Assembly (NCBI RefSeq): GCF_000378105.1
Contig: NZ_KB899259.1
Coordinates: 27,365-91,364, forward strand
DNA: 64,000 nt
Origin: Rubritalea marina DSM 17716
Lineage (GTDB): Bacteria; Verrucomicrobiota; Verrucomicrobiia; Verrucomicrobiales; Akkermansiaceae
Direction of reading: 5' to 3'
Positions 55,561 to 63,590 of the stretch are shown here, piece by piece (position 1 is the first letter of the stretch; every line of letters starts with the position of its first letter). The notes below the pieces were generated by a model, which did not search any database, had not been told where the DNA came from, and saw nothing but the letters and a program-made list of their open reading frames with translations. The position numbers and the translations under genes were made by a program.

Positions 55561-56148
55561 TTAGATTAGAGGAGTAATGTTATTCAGAAGCTCGGCAAGG
55601 CTTTCATCCACCGTCTGAGCTTCTGTCTGGATAATCAAATCTGCACGATCTGGCTCTTCGAAGTTTGAACTCTTTCCTGAAAAGTTTGCCACTTTGCCCG
55701 CATTTGCTTTGGCGTAGAGCCCTTTGACGTCGCGTTCTTGGCATGCCTCGAATGAGGCTTTCACGTAAACTTCTAGGTACTGATCATCTCCTAATATCTC
55801 GCGCACCTGTGATCGGAACGTATTTTGCGGGGTGATCAAAGATACCAGTACGATTGCTCCATTGTGCCTCAGAAGCTTCGCCAACTCTGCAGCACGCCGG
55901 ATATTTTCATTCCGGTCTTCATCACTGAAACCAAGACCTGCGTTCAAACCGCTGCGTAAGTTGTCGCCATCAAGCATCGTCACGTAGCGTCCTTGCTGGT
56001 GCAGGGCCTTCTCAGCAGCATTCGCAATGGTTGACTTACCAGAACCAGAAAGGCCGTACATCCACACCACCAAGCCACGCTGCCCTAGCAGCTCCTCTTT
56101 GGCCGATTGTGGCAACTGCCTCTCGTATTCAGGATAAATATCACTCAT
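55561..56148 (-). CDS. cysC: Adenylylsulfate kinase
   Basis: 195 aa from ATG 56148 (MSDIYPEYERQLPQ); the longer frame starts inside the upstream gene. The P-loop MYGLSGSGKSTIANA, LDGDNLRSGLNAGLGFS and KASFEACQERDVKGLYAKA are typical of APS kinase. The product PAPS is the sulfate donor for sulfotransferases; there is no reductase gene (cysH) in the window. The start overlaps the DUF2061 stop by ATGA. Confidence 0.95.
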   Translation of the reverse strand: MSDIYPEYERQLPQSAKEELLGQRGLVVWMYGLSGSGKSTIANAAEKALHQQGRYVTMLDGDNLRSGLNAGLGFSDEDRNENIRRAAELAKLLRHNGAIVLVSLITPQNTFRSQVREILGDDQYLEVYVKASFEACQERDVKGLYAKANAGKVANFSGKSSNFEEPDRADLIIQTEAQTVDESLAELLNNITPLI

Positions 56149-56393
56149 GCCCGTGCTTTCGTTAGTTTTGATTTCACCTTGGATACCTGAATAGGCCCCC
56201 AAGCCCATGCTCTTTCGTGCATGTAGTAAATGCCGAACTTCAAGACAAACTCAATGCCGGCAATTTGACTGGCAGTCTCTAGGCTTCCAGTCAACCCCCA
56301 TGAAATAAGGTAAGTCGTCAATGTCGCAAGACACCTCCAAGTGAGGCCCTTCGCCACACTCTTCCATCGACTGTCTGGTTGCTGATTCTCCAT
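56145..56393 (-). CDS. DUF2061 small membrane protein
   Basis: 82 aa from ATG 56393; an upstream in-frame codon (56432) is possible but adds nothing conserved. Two hydrophobic segments (about 18-33 and 37-57) with WRCLATLTTYLISWGLTGS and AGIEFVLKFGIYYMHERAWAWG match DUF2061. The family recurs beside sulfate-activation genes, and its stop overlaps cysC. The role is unknown; sulfate handling is inferred from context. Confidence 0.85.
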   Translation of the reverse strand: MENQQPDSRWKSVAKGLTWRCLATLTTYLISWGLTGSLETASQIAGIEFVLKFGIYYMHERAWAWGPIQVSKVKSKLTKARA

Positions 56394-56497
56394 GTCGTGA
56401 TTGGCAATAACCGCGACACGCGAACTTGGCAAGAACTATTTCCTTACAATCCTACCTAAATTAGTAATGATTAGGAGATACTCCAGCTAGCATCCAC

Positions 56498-56611
56498 TCA
56501 TTCAACCACACGCAATGTACGCCCAACAGCTTGCATGGTGCGGCCAGTAGTCTGACAACTCACCAAACCAAAAATCGAAAACGCCAATGCAATATATACC
56601 ACTCGCTTCAT
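56498..56611 (-). CDS. Small lipoprotein, 37 aa
   Basis: ATG 56609-56611 to TGA 56498-56500. The protein is MKRVVYIALAFSIFGLVSC followed by QTTGRTMQAVGRTLRVVE. GLVSC is a good lipobox (C19), leaving a mature peptide of only 19 residues. It is the last of three tandem lipoprotein genes, each separate from the next. Similar very small lipoproteins are common in verrucomicrobial and other genomes, but I do not recognise this one. Confidence 0.65.
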   Translation of the reverse strand: MKRVVYIALAFSIFGLVSCQTTGRTMQAVGRTLRVVE

Positions 56612-56615
56612 AAGC

Positions 56616-56650
56616 AAAAAAGCCACCGCGGCTACATACCGACGGTGGCT
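56616..56650 (-). terminator. Terminator after the middle small-lipoprotein gene
   Basis: On the minus strand AGCCACCG (56650-56643) and CGGTGGCT (56628-56621) form an 8-bp stem, followed by TTTTT (56620-56616). The 14-base loop is long, but the T run is clear. Confidence 0.75.
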
Positions 56651-56666
56651 AGAAAAAGAATGTTAA

Positions 56667-56828
56667 CTATTTACCAGGTGTCACAGGCACTGGTGCCGGG
56701 GTCACATCTGAGAAACACGGAAGCTTACGAAGCTTTGGTGGCTTGGATTCACTAGAACAGCAGCAAGAGCTCAAAATAGTAGAAGCTGCAAGCCCGGCAG
56801 CAATGGTGAGTAGGTTGATTTTTTTCAT
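56667..56828 (-). CDS. Small lipoprotein, 53 aa
   Basis: ATG 56826-56828 to TAG 56667-56669. A hydrophobic helix (MKKINLLTIAAGLAASTIL) ends SSC, a lipobox with CCC (residues 22-24); the mature peptide is Ser, Pro and Lys-rich, SSESKPPKLRKLPCFSDVTP with a Pro-Val-rich end APVPVTPGK. Three consecutive cysteines follow the signal. The C-terminal APVPV motif recurs in the third lipoprotein. Function unknown. Confidence 0.7.
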   Translation of the reverse strand: MKKINLLTIAAGLAASTILSSCCCSSESKPPKLRKLPCFSDVTPAPVPVTPGK

Positions 56829-56880
56829 ATGCTTGGAGTAATATCGCTATGCATCTTGCCGCCCTCAGACACGAGGGCAA

Positions 56881-56915
56881 GAAAAAAGCAGACCATCACG
56901 AGGAAAAGCCTGCTT
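56881..56915 (-). terminator. Probable terminator after the third small-lipoprotein gene
   Basis: On the minus strand AAGCAG (56915-56910) pairs with CTGCTT (56891-56886), followed by TTTTC. The stem is only 6 bp, so the call is weaker than the next one downstream. Confidence 0.5.
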
Positions 56916-56938
56916 CCTTCTTAATCAGTAGCAGTAAA

Positions 56939-57052
56939 TTACTTTACTGGCGCCACTGGTACTGGTGCTGGCTCTGGCTCAGAGCTGCATGAAGTGGAAA
57001 CTGCGAGACCAACAGCTGCTGCTGCGATAGCGATCATTTTTACGATTTTCAT
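56939..57052 (-). CDS. Small lipoprotein, 37 aa
   Basis: ATG 57050-57052 to TAA 56939-56941. MKIVKMIAIAAAAVGLAVSTSC ends in a lipobox-like TSC (C22) and the mature peptide SSEPEPAPVPVAPVK is Pro-rich. The APVPV motif also occurs in the 53-aa lipoprotein next door, suggesting duplication. Function unknown. Confidence 0.7.
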   Translation of the reverse strand: MKIVKMIAIAAAAVGLAVSTSCSSEPEPAPVPVAPVK

Positions 57053-57366
57053 AACTAGTTATTTCTTTGGTTTTTTATTCGATGCTTGAGGCTGAGTGAA
57101 TCCCAGACTCATGCATGTTGTAAATCACTCCAAACATGTGTTAGAACAATTACGAACTTATACTAACACGCCTTTCTCTCTCTGCACCCTTTTTTTGTAA
57201 TAAAAATCAGATTTTGTGAGACTCAACCTACTTCAAACCAAGAATAAGCTCTGTCTCCATAGGCCCTTCGCGTCCATAAACCACAGAATTTAGAGTTAGA
57301 AAGATCAAGGTTTGCCATTTACAAAGAATGCAGTAGGGTCTGCGCCAGTAACACATTATTCAAAAA
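57053..57366. other. Intergenic region between the lipoprotein genes and asd
   Basis: No gene is seen in these 314 bases. There is a 7-bp inverted repeat, GTGTTAG (57138-57144) and CTAACAC (57163-57169), separated by 18 bases, and a CTTTTTTT run at 57189-57196. Divergent promoters for the lipoproteins (minus) and asd (plus) are expected but no clear -35/-10 pair or riboswitch is recognised. Confidence 0.4.
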
Positions 57367-58368
57367 ATGAAAGAAGCCAAACACATTGCAATTGTAGGTG
57401 CTACTGGTGCCGTAGGTGAAGAAATGCTCGCATGCCTCGATCAGCGCAACTTCCCGATTAGCAAGCTCACATTGCTTGCCTCAGCTCGCTCAGCTGGCAA
57501 AACAATTGAATTCCGTGGCGAAGCAATCACCGTTCAGGAGCTCACTCACGATTCCTTTGAAAGTGTGGACATTGCGCTTTTTGCTGCCGGAGGCGGCACC
57601 TCACTCGAATACGCTCCATCAGCAGCCAAGGCCGGCGCAATCGTGGTAGACAATTCATCCGCATACCGCATGGATGATGAAGTTCCATTGATCGTTCCTG
57701 AAATCAATCCGGAGGCAGCCAATGATGCGGAAAAAGGCATCATTGCAAACCCTAACTGCACCACCATCATCTCCTTGATGGCGCTGTTCCCATTGCACAA
57801 AAAATACGGTCTCAAGTCGATCATTGCATCTTCATACCAAGCTGTATCCGGCTCTGGCGCTCAGGGCATCGCTGAACTGAAGCAGCAAACTGAAGCACTG
57901 GCGAATGGAGGAGAAATCATCTCTGAAGTATACCCTACACAGATTGCGTTCAACGTCATCCCACAAGTAGACCTCTTCAAACCTGACCATTACACCAAAG
58001 AGGAACTCAAGATGCTCAATGAAGCGCGTAAGATCCTCAACCTTCCAGAACTCAAGGTCACATGCACATGTGTGCGTGTGCCAGTCTATCGCTCTCACTC
58101 TGTGTCCATCAGTGCAGCCTTTAAGAACAAGCCAAGCGTAGAAGATGCCCGCGCCGTATACGCCGACTATCCAGGCGTGAATGCTAAAGACGACCCTGAG
58201 AAGAACCTCTTCCCAACCCCTCTCGACACCACTCTCAAGGACGACTGCCTTGTAGGCCGTATCCGCGAGGATAAAGTACTCGATAATGCTCTCGCCCTAT
58301 GGGTTGTGGGTGATCAGGTTCGCAAAGGAGCTGCTCTCAATGCAGTGCAGATTGCCGAGATCCTCTAA
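57367..58368 (+). CDS. asd: Aspartate-semialdehyde dehydrogenase
   Basis: 333 aa. NADP motif IVGATGAVGEEM (9-20), SARSAGK, AAGGGTSLEYAP, VVDNSSAYRMDDEVPLIVPEIN and the catalytic cysteine C131 in ANPNCTT. Near the C-terminus CTCVRVPVYRSHSVSI carries the substrate-binding Arg and His. It makes aspartate semialdehyde for lysine, threonine, methionine and diaminopimelate. ispA-like synthase follows 83 bases later. Confidence 0.97.
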   Translation: MKEAKHIAIVGATGAVGEEMLACLDQRNFPISKLTLLASARSAGKTIEFRGEAITVQELTHDSFESVDIALFAAGGGTSLEYAPSAAKAGAIVVDNSSAYRMDDEVPLIVPEINPEAANDAEKGIIANPNCTTIISLMALFPLHKKYGLKSIIASSYQAVSGSGAQGIAELKQQTEALANGGEIISEVYPTQIAFNVIPQVDLFKPDHYTKEELKMLNEARKILNLPELKVTCTCVRVPVYRSHSVSISAAFKNKPSVEDARAVYADYPGVNAKDDPEKNLFPTPLDTTLKDDCLVGRIREDKVLDNALALWVVGDQVRKGAALNAVQIAEIL

Positions 58369-58451
58369 ACAATTAGACCCTGTAGATCGCTGGTCTTTGC
58401 AGGCTACGCTCCAGCAGATACCAGCGAGCACTACACCCTCAACACCTTCCC

Positions 58452-59336
58452 ATGAGCGACCTCAAAGAATGGCTCAAAGCCCAGCAGGATAAAGTCGACA
58501 CCAAACTCGACGCCCTCCTGCCCTCAGCAAGCACTAGCCCCAGCACGATTCACGAGGCCATGCGCTACAGTGTCTTCGCTGGCGGCAAACGCCTCAGACC
58601 CATTCTTTGCCTCGCTGCTTCCCAGGCTTGCGGAGGTGAACAGGAAGCAGCACTCTACCCAGCCTGTGCGGTGGAAGTGATGCACACATACTCACTCGTC
58701 CATGATGACCTACCGTGCATGGATGATGATGATTTGCGCCGAGGCCGCCCAACCAGCCATGTTGTCTACGGCGAAGGCGTCGCCGTCCTGACTGGAGATG
58801 CACTCCTCACTGAGGCTTTCACCATGGTGGCCCACACCCCTAGTTGCGAACGATATTCTGCTGCAGATTACGTGCTAGAGTTCTCAGAGACAGGTGGCAG
58901 CAAGAAGCTCATTGGCGGTCAGATTCTTGACCTCGAAGGAGAAGGTCAGAACCTCAACCAAGAACAATTGGTGCAAATTCATGAAGCAAAAACCGCAGCA
59001 CTTCTCTGCAGCTCTCTAAGGCTCGGAGGCATGAGCGCCAATTGCACCTCAGAGCAACTTCAAGCACTCACCAGCTTTGGCTACAACCTGGGTCTCGCGT
59101 TTCAGGTCATTGATGACATTCTAGATGTCACACAAACCACAGAACAATTAGGGAAAACTGCAGGAAAGGACGAATCGGTCGAGAAATCCACATACCCTGC
59201 CATTCTCGGCCTCGAAGAGTCTAAGTTAGAGGCAACACGCCTCACCACCTTAGCACTAGAGGCACTGCAACCGCTAGGTGATAGAGCCATGAGACTCGAG
59301 CAGATCGCCCGCCACATGCTCGTGCGCGAATTCTAA
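58452..59336 (+). CDS. ispA: Polyprenyl (farnesyl/geranylgeranyl) diphosphate synthase
   Basis: 294 aa, the size of IspA. The first aspartate-rich motif DDLPCMDDDDLRRGRPTSH (D85-D86 and D90s region), and the second DDILDVTQTTEQLGKTAGKD, with GGKRLRP before them, define the trans-prenyltransferase family. The extra two residues between the aspartates of the first motif (DDLPCMD) are typical for bacterial FPP synthases. Gene product length (FPP or GGPP) cannot be told with certainty. The 3' end overlaps the convergent Nudix gene by 4 bases. Confidence 0.93.
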   Translation: MSDLKEWLKAQQDKVDTKLDALLPSASTSPSTIHEAMRYSVFAGGKRLRPILCLAASQACGGEQEAALYPACAVEVMHTYSLVHDDLPCMDDDDLRRGRPTSHVVYGEGVAVLTGDALLTEAFTMVAHTPSCERYSAADYVLEFSETGGSKKLIGGQILDLEGEGQNLNQEQLVQIHEAKTAALLCSSLRLGGMSANCTSEQLQALTSFGYNLGLAFQVIDDILDVTQTTEQLGKTAGKDESVEKSTYPAILGLEESKLEATRLTTLALEALQPLGDRAMRLEQIARHMLVREF

Positions 59337-59731
59337 CGCTCTTCTGACTGTAGCTCGGTAGCAATAGGCTGGTCCGCTGGAGCCAAGTCGTAAGCACCCA
59401 GCTGAGCCACGTCCACCCAAGCCAGCTCGGCATGCTCGAGCGCCTGAGGTTGAACTTCGGCATCGCATAGTCGACAACGGTATGGTTTCAGACGAATCGT
59501 AAAATCGGGATACTTGTGGACCACTGTACTGAGTCCATCACCCACCTCCACCACGCAGGCTAATTCCTCAGATATTTCACGAATAAGCGCCACCGAATCA
59601 CTCTCGCCGGCCTCCACTTTCCCACCTGGAAACTCCCACAATCCAGCATGAGACATCCCCTCTGCTCTCTTACAAATCAACACGTGCCCCTGACGGTCCA
59701 TCAACACGGCACATACCACATCCATCACCAT
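59333..59731 (-). CDS. Nudix hydrolase, MutT-like
   Basis: 132 aa from ATG 59731; ATG 59725 is nearly equally possible, and the TTG at 59764 is less likely. The Nudix box GGKVEAGESDSVALIREISEELAC is complete (G-x5-E-x7-REUxEExGU pattern). MutT-type enzymes hydrolyse 8-oxo-dGTP, but the Nudix family covers many substrates; the short form and the CKRAEGMSHAGLWEFPGG start favour MutT. It converges on the prenyl synthase gene. Confidence 0.85.
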   Translation of the reverse strand: MVMDVVCAVLMDRQGHVLICKRAEGMSHAGLWEFPGGKVEAGESDSVALIREISEELACVVEVGDGLSTVVHKYPDFTIRLKPYRCRLCDAEVQPQALEHAELAWVDVAQLGAYDLAPADQPIATELQSEER

Positions 59732-59825
59732 ACCCGAGACTAACTCTTTCGCTCGGGCATTCAAGATGAACTAATAGGACCAATCAACTCTTGTCACCAT
59801 TCCCAACTCCAGCTAATTGATAGAA

Positions 59826-61034
59826 ATGAAATTGAGCCAACTAGTCGCCCCACTCGCCCTCGGACTAGCTAGTATTGTATCCGCCCAATCCCGCATGCCT
59901 GAAGTGGAGCAACCGCCAAGCTTCCGAGCCTCCGAAATCCTCCCCCCCGAACTCATTAAAAGTTCACTCCATCGCATCCGAGAACATTGCCCGAGTGACG
60001 GCTTCATGATCCATTTCCAGATCGACACAAACTTCGGCGAAATCAAATGTCACGGGATGAACCAACTTGCCGAGACAATCAACGAACTGCGAGCAATCAA
60101 ATCCCTCGCGACAACCAGTCACAGCGATAGTTTCGCACAAGCGATGGCTCAAGTTTCATCCCCTCCTGAAGCCAACACCCCTAATGCTCCTTCCCTCCCT
60201 CGCCTCAGTGTCTCGCATTTCTTTCAAAACACGGCTGCAAGCTCTAGCAAAAACCAAGCAACCACTTCTGCCGACAATAGCAAGAAAAGCACAGCGCCTA
60301 ATAAGAAAGCCTCCAAAGCAAAGGCTGGTGATTGGATCAAAACTAAGCTTCGTTGTGCGAAGACACTAGGTATCAACCCATACACAAGCAACAGCGTCCT
60401 TCAGCGCCAACTCGATAAAGTCAGCTGGGTATTCCACAACAGCAACGAAAAGCTTGAGATAAAACAACGGGAGATCCCGTCGAATATCGCGAGCTTGATG
60501 GATGCCAGACACACCACGGGGCTCCCTAACGACATCTACACGAAAACCCCTTCAGAACTGCTTATCGCCGACCGCAATTCCTTGCTCAAAATGGGGGCTC
60601 CCGAGCCACTCATTGATGGAGTATTACTCAACATCGATCTAAGCACCTCACTCAGACATAGCCTCATAGAGGCACTCAAGAAACTCCCAGCTGCTGGCGA
60701 TCGATTCAACATCCTGGGGATCGCTGCTGACTGCACCTCTCATGAGCAGGCTAGGTACCTGAATCAAGTCATGGTGAAGCTAGCTGCTCAACACAAACTC
60801 ACACCATACCAATCGCTCACTATCGTAGCCAAAATGCCCGCTGGCATCACTGCTGATGGACATCTGGATGTCGTCGCCCCAGTGGATTACATTTCATGGA
60901 CCCCACGCCTGATAGAATTTGCTAGAACCCCAAAACAACCAGGAATCAACTACCGAGCTCGAATCTTTGGACAAATTAGCCCCACTGCCAAAGCGGGCTT
61001 CCAAGCTTCCGGATGGACCGTCATTACCAAGTAA
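59826..61034 (+). CDS. Unrecognised secreted protein, 402 aa
   Basis: Start ATG 59826 (a TTG three codons earlier is less suitable). Residues 1-20 are a signal peptide ending VSAQS. The first part (30-100) has an NFGEIKCHGMNQLAETINEL segment; a Ser/Thr/Lys/Ala-rich linker (about 130-165, SSSKNQATTSADNSKKSTAPNKKASKAKA) follows; the second part (170-400) is globular and contains no cysteine-rich or catalytic motif I know. Two extracytoplasmic domains joined by a flexible linker are suggested. The rdgB gene begins 1 base after its stop, so they are transcriptionally linked. Confidence 0.55.
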   Translation: MKLSQLVAPLALGLASIVSAQSRMPEVEQPPSFRASEILPPELIKSSLHRIREHCPSDGFMIHFQIDTNFGEIKCHGMNQLAETINELRAIKSLATTSHSDSFAQAMAQVSSPPEANTPNAPSLPRLSVSHFFQNTAASSSKNQATTSADNSKKSTAPNKKASKAKAGDWIKTKLRCAKTLGINPYTSNSVLQRQLDKVSWVFHNSNEKLEIKQREIPSNIASLMDARHTTGLPNDIYTKTPSELLIADRNSLLKMGAPEPLIDGVLLNIDLSTSLRHSLIEALKKLPAAGDRFNILGIAADCTSHEQARYLNQVMVKLAAQHKLTPYQSLTIVAKMPAGITADGHLDVVAPVDYISWTPRLIEFARTPKQPGINYRARIFGQISPTAKAGFQASGWTVITK

Positions 61035-61035
61035 T

Positions 61036-61632
61036 ATGCACCCACTACTCATCGCTACCAACAACAGCCACAAAACCGAGGAAATCGCCGCAATTCTCGG
61101 CTCAACCTTTCAGGTCAAAGACCTCAGCTCAGGGTCATTTCCCAAAGTGGCTGAAACCGGAACCACCTTCCTAGAGAACGCGACCCTAAAGGCCGTGGAA
61201 ATCAGTAAACTGACTGAAGGATGGGTGCTATCAGACGATTCAGGGCTCGAAGTAGACGCACTACATGGTGAGCCCGGAGTTTATTCCTCCCGTTACGCCG
61301 GTTCTGATGGAGATGATGCAGCCAACAATGCAAAGCTCATGCGTGAGCTCGCCAAACTCCCATCAGACACTGCACGCACAGCACGTTTCCGATGCGTGAT
61401 CGTGATCGCCAAAAACGGAGAACGACTGGCACACTTCTCAGGCTCTGTCGAGGGATCCATCGTGCTTGCATCAGACGGAGATCACGGGTTTGGCTACGAC
61501 CCACACTTCCAACCTGAGGGCTTCGATAAGACATTTGCACAGCTCCCCACCGAAGTGAAAAACTCGCTGAGCCACAGAGCACGCGCGATGGCACAAGCAA
61601 GCCCCTGGCTCATGGAGCAAGTCGAAGCCTAA
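61036..61632 (+). CDS. rdgB: XTP/dITP pyrophosphatase (RdgB/HAM1)
   Basis: 198 aa from ATG 61036, the true family start (LIATNNSHKTEEI); a longer frame into the previous gene is not credible. Blocks: ATNNSHK, ETGTTFLENATLKA, DDSGLEVDALHGEPGVYSSRYAG, IVLASDGDHGFGYDP and SHRARAM. The enzyme removes non-canonical purine NTPs. It follows the secreted protein by one base. Confidence 0.95.
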   Translation: MHPLLIATNNSHKTEEIAAILGSTFQVKDLSSGSFPKVAETGTTFLENATLKAVEISKLTEGWVLSDDSGLEVDALHGEPGVYSSRYAGSDGDDAANNAKLMRELAKLPSDTARTARFRCVIVIAKNGERLAHFSGSVEGSIVLASDGDHGFGYDPHFQPEGFDKTFAQLPTEVKNSLSHRARAMAQASPWLMEQVEA

Positions 61633-61642
61633 ACCATCCGCC

Positions 61643-62176
61643 CTAAAGCCCCCAAGGGTGGCGGACGTAATAGCCCTTCAAACCACGTCGCCAAGGCTTC
61701 CACTGAGGCCCAGTCGAAGCCCTTGTACCACCAGTATCAAAGCGGAGGCCACAAATCTCCATAAACACATGGCCTTTCTTCACGTAGACCGTCACGTAAT
61801 CGCCATAGCCCTTTCGGCCATATTTAAAAAATTCCGAGGAAACCATGGTTTTATCCAGCTTACCTCCCTTATGCAGCACGTAAGACACGGCACCTGAACA
61901 ATCGTAACCACGATCATAAAAGCTCCGATGTCCGCCACCATAGCGGTATGGCTTCCCTACTAAATCATTTGCAGCTGCCACCATCTTGTGAACACTGCGG
62001 GGCGCCGAAGGAGGAGCCTGCGCTTTACCGTCAGCACCAATGTAGGCCGTCTTACCATAAACAAAGTGATGTTTCAGGTAGCGCTCTTGAGCTTTCACCT
62101 GGGATGAGCAAGAGCTAGCCAGCAAGGCGATCGCGAACGCTCCAAGTGTGAGCAATACAATGCGCACAGTCGGCAT
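61643..62176 (-). CDS. NlpC/P60-like cell-wall lipoprotein
   Basis: 177 aa from ATG 62176 (an upstream start at 62206 is possible). A hydrophobic segment ends LASSC (C23), a probable lipobox. The catalytic-domain motif DCSGAV (cysteine) with KKGHVFMEI (histidine) and LVGKPYRYGGGH matches NlpC/P60 peptidases that cut peptidoglycan stem peptides. The family normally has a third polar residue after the His, which I cannot fix here. The rdgB stop converges on it. Confidence 0.72.
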   Translation of the reverse strand: MPTVRIVLLTLGAFAIALLASSCSSQVKAQERYLKHHFVYGKTAYIGADGKAQAPPSAPRSVHKMVAAANDLVGKPYRYGGGHRSFYDRGYDCSGAVSYVLHKGGKLDKTMVSSEFFKYGRKGYGDYVTVYVKKGHVFMEICGLRFDTGGTRASTGPQWKPWRRGLKGYYVRHPWGL

Positions 62177-62216
62177 GGGGGATGCTGGACAATCGGAGAC
62201 TCCCATACCCTCTAAC

Positions 62217-63200
62217 TCACATCTTGCGAACGATCATTGCTTTGCGCTTGAGATCTGTGATCCAGCGCTGGTAGCGAGCTGATGACTTTTCACGTTCAAC
62301 ATTGCGCCTCACCAAGTTTCTCACCTCTGGATCACTCAAGGCTGGCGATGGCCCGAGCACCTTCTTGTTCACCACAATGATGTGAAAGCCACCAGCATCT
62401 TCCAGTGGTCCAAGAACAGTGCCCGTAGGCTCTTCAAAGATCATGGTCGCAATCACTGGGGATAAATCCACACGTTGCACTTCTGTGTGAAGTCCGCCTT
62501 CATCAGCCCAAGCATCCTTAGAATACTCAAGTGCCAACTCAGCAAAGTCCGCACCATCTTTGAGCTGAGCCACGATACTTTCGGTGATCTCAAGCTGGTT
62601 CTCAGGAGTAGACAGAAGGTTGTCTTCATCAATCTTTGGAATGTAGATTTTCTGGAAATCGCATTGATCTTTTGAGGTGTCGCGCAATTCCTGGCTCATC
62701 TTCTTGTACTCTTGGCGCAGTTCTTCTGGCGTCGCTGGTGGCGTGTCGGAAAATTGCTGAGCTCGCATCGCCTGTACGATCAATTGGCGATGAATGAGTT
62801 CACGGTACTTCTTGAAAGACAGACCCTTAGACTGCAGCTCCTCTCGGAACAAATTCACATTATTATTGTAATCTGCGCGCACCTTGCGGCGGATCTCAGA
62901 GTCAATGATGTGCTCTGGAATTTGCGCCCCAATGTCATTGAATTCATAGAGCACCAACTCGCGCTCAATCAATTCATTCAGAATATTATTTCGAGCTTCC
63001 TCTAGTTCTTTGAAATACGTGGGAGTCTTGCGCGGGTACTTGGTGGCTAGATACGAACGGATCGGAGCCAGCGCAAAGGCGACTTCATTTTTAGTCACCA
63101 CCCTTCCGTTAATCTTCGCTGCGATACCATTGAGCTCGATCGCTGAGGCAAGTGCTGCACTCAGTACGAGGGGAATAAGGATAGATATGAGATGCTTCAT
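62217..63200 (-). CDS. SurA-like peptidyl-prolyl isomerase
   Basis: 327 aa from ATG 63200, which starts a signal peptide (MKHLISILIPLVLSAALASA); the 63308 start would prepend 36 residues without similarity. The N-terminal SurA-type domain has INGRVVTKNEV and a long helical region. The parvulin (PpiC) domain lies about residues 165-300: KIYIPK, ADFAELALEYSKDAWADEGGLH and GPLEDAGGFHIIVVNKK. It acts as a periplasmic chaperone/isomerase for outer-membrane proteins. It lies 10 bases from the stop of the lipoprotein gene's upstream side. Confidence 0.85.
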   Translation of the reverse strand: MKHLISILIPLVLSAALASAIELNGIAAKINGRVVTKNEVAFALAPIRSYLATKYPRKTPTYFKELEEARNNILNELIERELVLYEFNDIGAQIPEHIIDSEIRRKVRADYNNNVNLFREELQSKGLSFKKYRELIHRQLIVQAMRAQQFSDTPPATPEELRQEYKKMSQELRDTSKDQCDFQKIYIPKIDEDNLLSTPENQLEITESIVAQLKDGADFAELALEYSKDAWADEGGLHTEVQRVDLSPVIATMIFEEPTGTVLGPLEDAGGFHIIVVNKKVLGPSPALSDPEVRNLVRRNVEREKSSARYQRWITDLKRKAMIVRKM

Positions 63201-63274
63201 CTTCTTAACTGCTAATGCGTCTACCAAAGACGTAGACCGAAATCCGAACAATGAAAAGCGAGAATGTCTCCTAT

Positions 63275-63501
63275 TCAGCTTCTCACATGGTCTTGCTCCA
63301 GAAACCATGCATAGGTTTTCTTGAGACCCTGTTCGAGACTAAGATCATATTGCCACCCCAGCGCCTTGAGACGTCTCACATCCATCAACTTTCGTGGCGT
63401 GCCATCTGGCTTAGTAGTATCAAAAATCAAAGCACCATCAAAACCAACGACCGCCTTCATCGTTTCCGCTAACTCACGGATGGTACAATCTTCGCCACAG
63501 C
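63275..63501 (-). pseudogene. fcl: GDP-L-fucose synthase (fcl) C-terminal remnant
   Basis: An open frame with [43 protein letters not shown] and [15 protein letters not shown] gives the C-terminal 75 residues of Fcl, ending at TGA 63275-63277. The N-terminal three quarters are missing. The upstream end reads [10 protein letters not shown] and joins a different frame that matches Gmd at 63490-63501. Confidence 0.8.
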
Positions 63502-63590
63502 ATAGGATGAACGAGGATGAAATGGTGTCGTTTCAGTCTGTGGAATTTCCTGCACCTCTCCATTGTAAGCCTCCCCGTCAATGACACAGT
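63502..63590 (-). pseudogene. gmd: GDP-mannose 4,6-dehydratase (gmd) remnant
   Basis: In a frame other than that of the fcl remnant, [13 protein letters not shown] and [10 protein letters not shown] match the middle of Gmd, the latter containing the catalytic Tyr-x3-Lys. Upstream homology stops near 63583-63590 at the IS3-family element. Only about 25 codons survive, so no functional enzyme can be made. Confidence 0.7.

Noticed and set aside
56531..56755. Plus-strand frame of 74 codons
   Set aside because: It lies opposite the small-lipoprotein genes, which have lipoboxes and start/stop pairs.
57053..57366. Lysine or other riboswitch upstream of asd
   Set aside because: Only a 7-bp repeat and a T run are seen; no conserved riboswitch core is recognised.
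58387..58427. Terminator between asd and the prenyl synthase gene
   Set aside because: An 8-bp stem (TCGCTGGT/ACCAGCGA) has a long loop and no T run.
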